From JAAYDS01 sp012729155 (lineage in GTDB: Bacteria > Chloroflexota > Anaerolineae > UBA1429): 64,000 bases of DNA. The stretch's first letter is position 1, and the number at the start of each line of letters is the position of its first letter. Below are positions 16,253 to 23,441 of this stretch, one piece after another. The stretch lies in assembly GCA_036774405.1 (NCBI GenBank), contig DAIPBO010000006.1, forward strand, positions 94,934 through 158,933, given 5' to 3'. A model generated the notes under the pieces. It saw nothing but the letters and a program-made list of their open reading frames with translations, was not told the origin of the DNA and ran no database searches. Made by a program: the position numbers and the translations under genes.

Positions 16253-18139
16253 ATGAAGTTGTCTCTATCATATGCCCGCTATCTGGATGCCATCTGGGGC
16301 GGGTGGATCGGCAAGTCGATCGGCGGCGCCATCGGGGCCCGCTTTGAGGGCTACAAGGGATGGATAGAGATCGAGCCCGAAGGCCTATTCCCCGAGACCA
16401 TCCCGCCCAACGATGACCTCGACCTGCAGGTACTCTGGCTCAAGGTGCTCGAAGACAGGGGCGCCGCGCTCACGTCAGACGACCTGGCGGCGGCCTGGCT
16501 CGAGCATTGCTGGTATCCGTTCAACGAGTACGGCATCTTTCGGCGCAACTGGCGGCTGGGCATCCATCCGCCCGATTCGGGGCGCTTTGGCAACGCCTTC
16601 TGGGAGACGGGCGAGGGCTGCCCCATCCGCTCAGAGATCTGGGGCTATGTGTTCCCCGGCGCGCCAGACCTGGCGGCCACCTATGCACAGCGCGACGGGC
16701 AGCTCGACCACACGGAACAGTCGATCGGCGGCGAGCGCATGTTCGCTGGCATGGCAGCCATGGCCTTTTTCGTCAGCGATGTGCGTCGCCTCATCGAGAT
16801 GAACCTGCATCATCTACCGGCCAACACACCCATCGAGCGACTCTGCCGCGCCGCCCTCACCTCGTTCGATGAAGGGTTGCCGTTGCGAGCCGCGCGCGAG
16901 CGCATCCTGTCACTCGAGGGCGTGCCCGAGGCCTGCGACGCGCAGATCAACGTTCCCTTTACTTTACTGGGGCTGCTGTATGGCGGCGGCGACCTGCAAG
17001 AGACGCTGCTCTGCGCCCTGCGCTGCGGCTATGACACCGACTGCACCCTGGCCAGCGCCGCTGCGTTTGTGGGCCAGATCCTGGGCGCGGCAGCCCTCCC
17101 TGCGGCGCTCAAGGCGCCGATCGGCGATCAGTTGGTGATGGGCATCGCCTACCACCGCCCTGAGATGACCCTGCACGCCCTGGCCCGCGACACGGCCCGT
17201 GTGGGCGCCCTGTTCTGCAAACAGCTCAACGGCGCATGTGAGATCGCCAACTGCCCGCCGCTCGAGCCGTTGCCGGCCGCTCCCGAAGAACCGCGCTTTG
17301 AGGTGCGCTACGAGAGCGTGCCCAGCATCGCCCCAGGCGAGACGATCGCGGTCAGCGTACATGTCTCGGGGCCGCTCGCGGATACACAGCCGCTGACGCT
17401 GACGACTCCCGAGGGCTGGGCCAGCCTACCGGCTGCAGCTACCGTGGGGCCGCACAGCCGCAGCGCCCGCTTTGTGCTACAGGCGGCCAGCGAGGCGCCG
17501 CGCCTGGCTCAGGCCAACCTGTTCGAGCTGTGTCTTGGCGCCCCGTGCCTCGACGGCGGGCGCCACACCTTTGGCGTCGCGGGCGCCGCGCTCTACCGCT
17601 TTCTGGGCGTCTACTTTGATCCGTTGCCGCCCGAAGGCGACGACCTGGCACGCCGGCGCCGCATGAACCACCACTTTATCACGCGGGGCAAAGACTATAC
17701 CGAGGGGGCCGCCCCCGACACGCTATATGCCCATTGGTCGCAGGTGCTGGGGCGGCCAGCGGTGCTCGTCTCGCGCGAGAACGAGATCGACCTTGGCCAG
17801 ATGACAGGCCTGCAAGGGGCTTGCGTAGCTTACTTTGACCGCACAATCTTCTCTCCCGAGGAGCGCGACGTGTTCCTGATCGTCGGCAACACCGACGGCT
17901 TTCGCCTGCGGCTCAATGCCGTCGAACTGGCTGCCAGTGATGAGCGCCTGGCCTGGACGCCATTCAACACCGTGATCGCTGCGCACCTCAAGGCAGGGGC
18001 CAACCACCTCTGGCTCGAGCTGGCGCGCCCCGGCGACCAGATGCGTTTTAGCCTGGGCATCAGACATAGCGGCCCGCGCGGGTACAACGGCCATGACTGG
18101 TGCACAGATCTGACCGACGCCAACCCGCTGGCAGGCTGA
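16253..18139 (+). CDS. ADP-ribosylglycohydrolase-family protein with C-terminal beta domains
   Basis: A 628-residue protein. The N-terminal 330 residues are an ADP-ribosylglycohydrolase (DraG/ARH) domain. It has the metal-site motif PPNDDLDLQVLWL, EQSIGGERMFAGMAAMAFF, and GGGDLQETLLCALRCGYDTD, where the final D-x-D completes the two-metal centre. The remaining 300 residues look beta-rich with no catalytic motif seen; they may be carbohydrate- or ligand-binding modules. ARH enzymes remove ADP-ribose from proteins or small molecules, but many large bacterial members have unknown substrates. No signal peptide is seen, so it is probably cytoplasmic. ATG 16253 has an AGGAGGT site. Confidence 0.85.
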   Translation: MKLSLSYARYLDAIWGGWIGKSIGGAIGARFEGYKGWIEIEPEGLFPETIPPNDDLDLQVLWLKVLEDRGAALTSDDLAAAWLEHCWYPFNEYGIFRRNWRLGIHPPDSGRFGNAFWETGEGCPIRSEIWGYVFPGAPDLAATYAQRDGQLDHTEQSIGGERMFAGMAAMAFFVSDVRRLIEMNLHHLPANTPIERLCRAALTSFDEGLPLRAARERILSLEGVPEACDAQINVPFTLLGLLYGGGDLQETLLCALRCGYDTDCTLASAAAFVGQILGAAALPAALKAPIGDQLVMGIAYHRPEMTLHALARDTARVGALFCKQLNGACEIANCPPLEPLPAAPEEPRFEVRYESVPSIAPGETIAVSVHVSGPLADTQPLTLTTPEGWASLPAAATVGPHSRSARFVLQAASEAPRLAQANLFELCLGAPCLDGGRHTFGVAGAALYRFLGVYFDPLPPEGDDLARRRRMNHHFITRGKDYTEGAAPDTLYAHWSQVLGRPAVLVSRENEIDLGQMTGLQGACVAYFDRTIFSPEERDVFLIVGNTDGFRLRLNAVELAASDERLAWTPFNTVIAAHLKAGANHLWLELARPGDQMRFSLGIRHSGPRGYNGHDWCTDLTDANPLAG

Positions 18140-18154
18140 GCGCCGTGCGCACAC

Positions 18155-18186
18155 AAAAAGCGGGGAGCCCTGTTGGACTCCCCGCT
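18155..18186 (-). terminator. Intrinsic terminator after the propeller gene
   Basis: AGCGGGGAG and CTCCCCGCT (18159-18167, 18178-18186) form a 9-base-pair stem. On the minus strand it is followed by a TTTTTG tract, so it terminates the chaperonin-propeller transcript. Confidence 0.85.
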
Positions 18187-18203
18187 ATCGTCGCAAAAAG
18201 ACG

Positions 18204-20087
18204 CTACAGATCGTACTTCCAGACGAGACCGCCCAGGCTGAGGGCGAACAGCGCGCCCGAGCCATTGCTACCCGCGTGCACAATGCTGATCAGGCTCTCG
18301 GCGGCGAGGCCCTCAGCAAAGCGCTCCCAGGTGCGGCCGGCGTCGATCGACTGATAGATGCCGTTGCCGGTGGCCGCATACACCACGCCATCGCCATCGA
18401 GCTCGCCCAGCATGAGCAGGCCCAGTGTGTTGGCGCCATTGGGGTCGACCTTGGTGCTGATCCACACATCCTTGGCGCGGCGCAGGGGCCGTAGGCAATA
18501 GGGCCCGGTGACCAGCACAGCCTGAGAGGCCACGTCGTCGGTCACACCGCGCGGCATGGCGATATCGATCCAGCGCGCATCGGTGACCTGTGTGGTGACC
18601 TGTCTCCAGTCCGCACCACCATTGGTCGAGCGCCACAACACCACACGTGGCTGCAGGTTGGCCGTTTCGCCCTGGGCCGAGCCCAGATAGACGGTGTGGT
18701 CGCGATCAAAGGTCGGCGAAGGTACAATCGACAGGATCTCTTGCCCTGGGCAGGGAGACTCGATCTGTTGCCACGATCGACCGCCATCGCTGGTGGTAAA
18801 GAGTTTGCCCTGGTCGGTGCCAGCCCAACCGCTGAGGCCATCCGGGGCCATGCCGATGGCCTGCACGCCCTCTTGAGGCAGCGCCAGCGCCCAGTTCGCT
18901 CCGTCGTCACTGCGCAGCACGCCCGTAAACTGGCCCGCCACCAGCACGCCGCCATTGGGCAGCGGTGCCAGCGTGGTGATGGGTGCATACACATCGAGGC
19001 CAGAGAGAGGCTGCCAGTTGAGCTCGTCGGGATCGGCCACCCACACGCCCTCTTGAGGACCCATGGCGTAGAGCCGCCCCTCATACTCGAGCAGCCGCGC
19101 AAAGCCGCGCGCATTGATGCCCTCTGCCGATGGAGCCCAAGTCTGCCCGCTATCGCCAGAGCGATAGATGCCCGCGTTATGCAGGCCAGCCAGCACCGTC
19201 TCATTATCGCCTGCGAGCGCCAGGACCACCCCTGGCAGCTCGATGGCGCGGGCCCAGCTCTCACCGCGATCAGTCGAGCAGTAGATGGCGTTGCCCACCG
19301 CCGCTAGCATCGCGCCGCTCTCTCGAAAGTCGCGCGCCAGCCAGAGGCAGTTGATGGGGCCATCGCCGAGGCGCTCAACCAGCACATCCCACTGGCGGCC
19401 GCCGTCGTTCGAGACCCAGAGCACCCCGCCCTCGGTGCCGGCATAGATCGTTTCATCGTCGTCAAAGGCGGGGCTCACCGCCAGCACGTCGACGGGATCT
19501 TCGTCGGTGAGCAGCTCGGTCTCGCGCCAGGCACGGCCACCGTTGCGCGAGATGTAGACGCCACTCAACGTTGCGGCAAACAGCACCTCACGCTCCGACC
19601 AGTCTGGCGCGGTGGCCAGAGCAAGTACGGTGTCATCATCAAGACCAAAGCTCGACTCTTCCCATACGTCGCCCGAACTGCGCGTCACCAGCAGGCCAGC
19701 GCCATCGGTGCCGGCGAACACGGTGCCGTCTTTGCCAAAGTTGGGCGAGGCGGTCATCACCGTAACGGTGGCGCGGCCCTCAGAGGGCACGCGGCCCTGC
19801 TCCCAGTTACGGCCATAGTCGAACGACGAAAAGAGCCCACCACCCAGCGCGCCTGCGAACAGGGCGCCGTTGGGGGCCACGCAGATGGCGCTCAGCAGCG
19901 GCGTCGACAGGCCCGCCAGGCGCTGCTGCCACGATTCGCCATCGCGGCTCACGTACACGCCACAACCGGTGACCGCCCAGTAGAACCGCGAGTCTTGTTG
20001 TGTTGCGGCGGCCAGGCCGAACACGGTGCCACCTGCGGTGATGGGGCCCAGATTGGTCCAAACGCGTTCTTGCACGCTGGTGCTCAT
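18204..20087 (-). CDS. Asp-box (BNR/sortilin-like) beta-propeller protein
   Basis: A 627-residue protein built of repeated blades with the Asp-box motif S-x-D-x-G-x-x-W. Examples are VSRDGESW, SNDGGRQW, STDRGESW, SGDSGQTW, TSDGGRSW, STNGGADW and SIDAGRTW, at roughly 40 to 60 residue spacing. This predicts one or two propellers like sortilin VPS10 or photosystem-assembly YCF48. There is no signal peptide or membrane segment, so unlike most such proteins it appears cytoplasmic. Its ATG overlaps the stop of the upstream chaperonin-like gene (ATGA), implying translational coupling and a joint function. No sialidase catalytic residues were recognised. A terminator follows. Confidence 0.83.
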   Translation of the reverse strand: MSTSVQERVWTNLGPITAGGTVFGLAAATQQDSRFYWAVTGCGVYVSRDGESWQQRLAGLSTPLLSAICVAPNGALFAGALGGGLFSSFDYGRNWEQGRVPSEGRATVTVMTASPNFGKDGTVFAGTDGAGLLVTRSSGDVWEESSFGLDDDTVLALATAPDWSEREVLFAATLSGVYISRNGGRAWRETELLTDEDPVDVLAVSPAFDDDETIYAGTEGGVLWVSNDGGRQWDVLVERLGDGPINCLWLARDFRESGAMLAAVGNAIYCSTDRGESWARAIELPGVVLALAGDNETVLAGLHNAGIYRSGDSGQTWAPSAEGINARGFARLLEYEGRLYAMGPQEGVWVADPDELNWQPLSGLDVYAPITTLAPLPNGGVLVAGQFTGVLRSDDGANWALALPQEGVQAIGMAPDGLSGWAGTDQGKLFTTSDGGRSWQQIESPCPGQEILSIVPSPTFDRDHTVYLGSAQGETANLQPRVVLWRSTNGGADWRQVTTQVTDARWIDIAMPRGVTDDVASQAVLVTGPYCLRPLRRAKDVWISTKVDPNGANTLGLLMLGELDGDGVVYAATGNGIYQSIDAGRTWERFAEGLAAESLISIVHAGSNGSGALFALSLGGLVWKYDL

Positions 20088-21685
20088 GGCGTAAAACTCT
20101 CCTGGGGTTTGCGGTGGAGTACGAGCGCATCGGTGGTCAACAGCATGACGGCGCCGCTGACGCCCTGCTGCAGGGCGCGCTTGGCCACCACGGCTGCATC
20201 GGCGATGCCATTCGCAATCATATCGACATAGCGCTCGCTCTTGACATCATAGCCATAGCCATAGCCCAGACGGCTGCTTTCGGCAATGACCAGCGGGGGG
20301 TGGACGCTGGCGTTCTCGGCGATACGCCGCATCGGCTCCTCGAGCACTCGCGCGACGATCTCGACGCCCAAACGCTCGTCGCCAGTGGCCTCGATATCGA
20401 GCACAGCAGGGATGCAGGCCAGAAAAGCCGCGCCACCGCCGGGCACAATACCTTCTTCCATGGCCACGTCCACAGTCTTGATGCCCTGCTCGGCCAACTC
20501 GGTGAGCGTTTTGCGCTCTTGGCTGGTGAGTGCACCGATGCGCAGCTCACCGATACCGCCCGAAAAGTGCGACAGGAGCGTGCGCAACATCTCGCGCTCT
20601 TCTGGGTCATGCGAGGCGCGCATCTTGCCGCGCAACTCACGGCGGCGCTCGTTCAGCACCGCGCGATCGCCCTGGCCGCCAGCGATGGTAAAGTTATCGC
20701 GCGTGACGGTGACACGCTCGGCCCGGCCCAGCTGTTCGAGCCGCACCTGATGCTCCGACCAACCATGCTTGTCATCGATGACGCTGGCGCCGGTGAGCAA
20801 GGCCATGTTCTCATAGGTGCCGCGGCGCTCATCGCCCACTGGCTTGAGGCTGGCCGCACACGATTTGATGACGCCGCGTTCGTTGTTGGCCACCAGCATG
20901 CTCAGCGCCTTGTCTGACATACCGCGCACCGCAAGGAACAGCGTCTTGCCGCCAGCATTGACCACCTGCTCGAGCACGCTCTGGATGGCCTCGGTGGTCT
21001 CAAAGCGCATCTCACCCGCCAGCACATAGGCATCCTCGAGCACGGCGATGCGGCGCTCCTGGTCGGTGATCAAATAGGGCGAGAGATAGCCACCTCGGAA
21101 GCGAGCGCCCTCATGGTAGGCGCGGTCATGATAGGTGGCCACATAGGGCTCGATGACGATGGCGGCGTTTTCGCCCAGCACGTCGTAGAGCTCACCCAGC
21201 AGCTTGCCGATCTCGGCGTCTCCCATGGCGGCCGTGGCCACAGCTGCGATGCGCTCTTCGCCCTTGAGCGGCACCGCAAACCGTTGCAGCTCGCGCGCTG
21301 CGACATCAACCGCCTTTTCGATGCCGCGCCGCAGGATCATGGCATTGGCACCGGCCGCGATGAGTTTTTGCATCTCGCGCGCGGTGGCCTGCGCAATCAC
21401 CGCCGTGGTGGCGCTACCATCGCCCACCTGGTTGCGCATATGCCAGACGATATGGCGCATCATCATAGCGCCGGCATTCTCTTGCCGGTCTGGCAGCTGC
21501 AACACACGTCGTGCGATGGTCGCAGCATCGTTCAAAAGCTCGGTCTCGTTGGTGCCTTCACGCTGATTGCCGATATGTCCGCCAATGGGCCCCAGCGTCA
21601 GCGCTACCAGGCGGCCAATCGAGTTAAAGCCGCGCAGCATACTGACGCGACACTCTTCTCCTAGAATCAGGTCGGGTTTGGGCAT
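20084..21685 (-). CDS. Divergent GroEL/Cpn60-family chaperonin paralogue
   Basis: A 533-residue type I chaperonin homologue that aligns along the full length of GroEL. Landmarks are LRGFNSIGRLVALTLGPIGG, NDAATIAR (Asp53, GroEL Asp52), GDGSATTAV (Asp89, GroEL Asp87), FRGGYLSPYLIT in the apical domain, EEGIVPGGGAAF and GYGYDVKSERYVDMI. Two features differ from real GroEL. The Asp398 position, needed for ATP hydrolysis, is Gln400 by eye, and the C-terminal GGM tail is absent. No groES is adjacent. It is co-transcribed and translationally coupled with the Asp-box propeller, suggesting a dedicated client or partner rather than a housekeeping role. The normal groEL must lie elsewhere. Confidence 0.87.
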   Translation of the reverse strand: MPKPDLILGEECRVSMLRGFNSIGRLVALTLGPIGGHIGNQREGTNETELLNDAATIARRVLQLPDRQENAGAMMMRHIVWHMRNQVGDGSATTAVIAQATAREMQKLIAAGANAMILRRGIEKAVDVAARELQRFAVPLKGEERIAAVATAAMGDAEIGKLLGELYDVLGENAAIVIEPYVATYHDRAYHEGARFRGGYLSPYLITDQERRIAVLEDAYVLAGEMRFETTEAIQSVLEQVVNAGGKTLFLAVRGMSDKALSMLVANNERGVIKSCAASLKPVGDERRGTYENMALLTGASVIDDKHGWSEHQVRLEQLGRAERVTVTRDNFTIAGGQGDRAVLNERRRELRGKMRASHDPEEREMLRTLLSHFSGGIGELRIGALTSQERKTLTELAEQGIKTVDVAMEEGIVPGGGAAFLACIPAVLDIEATGDERLGVEIVARVLEEPMRRIAENASVHPPLVIAESSRLGYGYGYDVKSERYVDMIANGIADAAVVAKRALQQGVSGAVMLLTTDALVLHRKPQESFTP

Positions 21686-21739
21686 AGCGACCTCGTTGTT
21701 GCCTCCTATATACCGATTCTGGCACCGAACCTGTGTGCG

Positions 21740-21768
21740 AGTATACCATCATTGACAAGGCCAACCAA
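21740..21768 (-). promoter_or_regulatory. Promoter for the chaperonin-propeller operon
   Basis: On the minus strand TTGGTT (21768-21763), a 17-base spacer and TATACT (21745-21740). No CIRCE heat-shock operator (TTAGCACTC-n9-GAGTGCTAA) is seen, so HrcA control is not indicated. Confidence 0.45.
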
Positions 21769-21826
21769 TCTAGGCCAAAATGCCTATAGTATGGCGCCCA
21801 GGGCTCGGCGGGCGGGCTGATGACTG

Positions 21827-21845
21827 TGCTATACTGTCCACAGTA
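21827..21845 (+). promoter_or_regulatory. Extended -10 promoter and overlapping palindrome for the selenoprotein gene
   Basis: TGC-TATACT (21827-21835) is an extended -10 box with no clear -35. The palindrome TACTGT-CC-ACAGTA (21832-21845) overlaps the box and the predicted start near 21842, as a small operator would. Confidence 0.4.
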
Positions 21846-21874
21846 CGGTTCACACCCATTGGAGGAAAGTGACC

Positions 21875-22114
21875 ATGAGCAAGCGTATCGAAATCCGCTA
21901 CTGCACCTCTTGAGGCTACCTGCCGCGTGCCGTCAGTTTGGCGGACAAGATGCTGAATCAGTTCAAGAATGCAGTGGGCGAGGTGGCGCTGATGCCCTCG
22001 AGTGGGGGCGCTTTCGAGATCTCGGTAGATGGCCTGCAGGTCTACTCCAAGCTCGAGACGGGGCGCTTTCCCAGTGAGAGCGCCGTCATTGGCGACGTCG
22101 CCGCCAAGCTCTAG
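21875..22114 (+). CDS. SelW-like Rdx-family selenoprotein; in-frame TGA at codon 13 read as selenocysteine
   Basis: A 79-residue protein when TGA at 21911-21913 is read as Sec: MSKRIEIRYCTSU then GYLPRAVSLADKMLNQF, with SGGAFEISVDG, QVYSKLETGRFP and a TAG stop at 22112-22114. This is the Rdx/SelW thioredoxin-like fold (beta strand, CxxU redox motif, helix, G-x-F-E/D-x-x-x-D/G-x-x-x-x-S-K-x-E-x-G-R-F-P). Family members are thought to be thiol redox proteins; partners are unknown. GGAGG precedes ATG 21875. Codon usage and homology continue unbroken across the TGA, and a stem-loop with a GU-starting loop lies 3' of it, where a bacterial SECIS belongs. An ordinary caller would split or miss the gene. 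selA, selB and tRNA-Sec are not in the window. Confidence 0.87.
21914..21950 (+). promoter_or_regulatory. Candidate bacterial SECIS element
   Basis: Just 3' of the TGA codon, TGCC (21928-21931) can pair with GGCG (21940-21943) around the loop GTCAGTTT. The loop starts 19 bases after the TGA, the usual distance for SelB binding, and begins with the favoured GU. The stem is short and the lower helix imperfect, so it needs folding analysis. Confidence 0.55.
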
Positions 22115-22119
22115 TCATC

Positions 22120-22145
22120 AGCGGGCCGACTGCCATCGGCCCGCT
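22120..22145 (+). terminator. Hairpin after the selenoprotein gene
   Basis: AGCGGGCCGA (22120-22129) pairs perfectly with TCGGCCCGCT (22136-22145). No T-run follows, so it may be a weak terminator or a transcript-stabilising hairpin. Confidence 0.5.
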
Positions 22146-22169
22146 CTCGCCCTCTCATAACCCCAACTG

Positions 22170-22198
22170 TTGGTGACGCCTCCCATTCGTGCTAGACT
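22170..22198 (+). promoter_or_regulatory. Promoter for homoserine dehydrogenase
   Basis: TTGGTG (22170-22175), a 17-base spacer and TAGACT (22193-22198) upstream of the gene start. Confidence 0.45.
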
Positions 22199-22231
22199 GG
22201 GCCAACCTCAGCCCGCATGGAGGCGCGCTCT

Positions 22232-23260
22232 ATGAAGACCATTCGTGTCGCCCTGATCGGCCTGGGCAATATCGGCCGCAATCTACTCGATATCCTGGTG
22301 CATCGCCAGGCAGCCATCGCCCACGACCATGGCCTGCGCTTTAGTTTGGTGGCTGCTGCAGATTCGCGCGGAGCGGCCATCTGCGCCGAGGGGCTCGACC
22401 TGGCCCAACTGCGCGACATCAAGTTGGCGCGCGGCAGCGTCGCCGAAATACCGCTTCATGGCCGTGCTGGCCTCACCGGCCTAGGCATGCTTGCACAGAT
22501 CGAGGCCGATGTGCTGGTCGAAGCCTCGCCCACCAACCTGGTAGACGGCGAACCTGGCATGAGCTGCTCACGGCTGGCACTCGAGCGCGGCATGCACCTG
22601 GTGTTCGCCAACAAGGGGCCACTGGTTCTGGCCTATGACGACCTCATGGCGCAGGCGGCCAGTGTCGGCCGTCAGGTGCTCTTTAGCGGCACCGTGGCGG
22701 GCGGCCTGCCCACCGTCAACATCGGCGTAAGAGACCTGGCCGGCAGCGGCGTCACCCGCGTCGAGGGCATCTTTAACGGCACCACCAACTATATCCTCAC
22801 GCGCATGGCCAACGAGCACCTCAGCTATGATGCAGCCGTCAAGGGCGCCCAGGCCGCGGGCATCGCCGAGGCCGATCCCACTCTCGACGTGGACGGCTGG
22901 GATGCTGCCAACAAGCTGGTCATCATTGCCAACAGTGTGCTGCACCGCCCCACTCGGCTACAAGACCTCACCGTCAAGGGCATCCGCGACATCACCCTGG
23001 CAGACCTGGACGCAGCCGCGGCGCAGGGCCAGGCCATCAAGCTGCTGGCCATTGCAGAAAGGCAGGGCGGTGACTATGCGCTGCGCGTGGAACCCACCTG
23101 GCTGCCCCTGAACCACCCGCTGGCGCGGACGGGCATGTGGGACATGGCGGTGGTCTACTATACTGACTATATGGGGGTGATCAGCGCCATCATCGAGGAA
23201 GAAGGCCCGGTGCCCACCTCGGCGGCGGTGCTGCGCGATATGATCAACCTCTACCGCTGA
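22232..23260 (+). CDS. hom: Homoserine dehydrogenase
   Basis: A 342-residue enzyme. The N-terminal NAD(P) fold is VALIGLGNIGRNLLDIL, followed by VFANKGPLVLAYDDL, SGTVAGGLPTVN, GIFNGTTNYILTRM, and AAGIAEADPTLDVDGWDAANKLVI, the catalytic block. It reduces aspartate semialdehyde to homoserine for Thr and Met synthesis. It lacks the C-terminal ACT regulatory domain, so direct threonine feedback is not expected. ATG 22232 is chosen because GGAGG lies 8 bases upstream; the in-frame ATG at 22217 has no such site. The 3' end overlaps a small minus-strand ORF by 10 bases. Confidence 0.88.
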   Translation: MKTIRVALIGLGNIGRNLLDILVHRQAAIAHDHGLRFSLVAAADSRGAAICAEGLDLAQLRDIKLARGSVAEIPLHGRAGLTGLGMLAQIEADVLVEASPTNLVDGEPGMSCSRLALERGMHLVFANKGPLVLAYDDLMAQAASVGRQVLFSGTVAGGLPTVNIGVRDLAGSGVTRVEGIFNGTTNYILTRMANEHLSYDAAVKGAQAAGIAEADPTLDVDGWDAANKLVIIANSVLHRPTRLQDLTVKGIRDITLADLDAAAAQGQAIKLLAIAERQGGDYALRVEPTWLPLNHPLARTGMWDMAVVYYTDYMGVISAIIEEEGPVPTSAAVLRDMINLYR

Positions 23261-23406
23261 GGCCGGTCGAACAGGCGCACCATCACCTCACCGATGGCTG
23301 TGACGATCAGCCCCCATGAGGCCATCAGCAAGACCACCAGCCCCAGATAGAGCAAGGGGCTTTGGTCAGCGATCTCGACGTACAGGCGCAAGAGTGATAC
23401 GTACAT
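23251..23406 (-). CDS. Putative small single-span membrane protein (51 aa)
   Basis: An ORF too short for routine callers: MYVSLLRLYVEIADQSPLLY, then the hydrophobic stretch LGLVVLLMASWGLIVTAIGE, then VMVRLFDRPQR. It predicts one transmembrane helix with a basic C terminus. A purine-rich GGGGGTAGGG lies just upstream of ATG 23406. It fills the otherwise empty gap between hom and mutY. I recognise no family; the ORF could be chance. Confidence 0.45.
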   Translation of the reverse strand: MYVSLLRLYVEIADQSPLLYLGLVVLLMASWGLIVTAIGEVMVRLFDRPQR

Positions 23407-23441
23407 TCGGCCCTACCCCCTGGCTGCTGAGGCCAGTATAG

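Noticed and set aside
21875..21913. Reading the TGA at codon 13 as a true stop, making the gene a 12-codon remnant or pseudogene
   Set aside because: The frame after TGA stays open to a normal TAG, keeps family residues and codon pattern, and the TGA sits exactly at the catalytic CxxU position.
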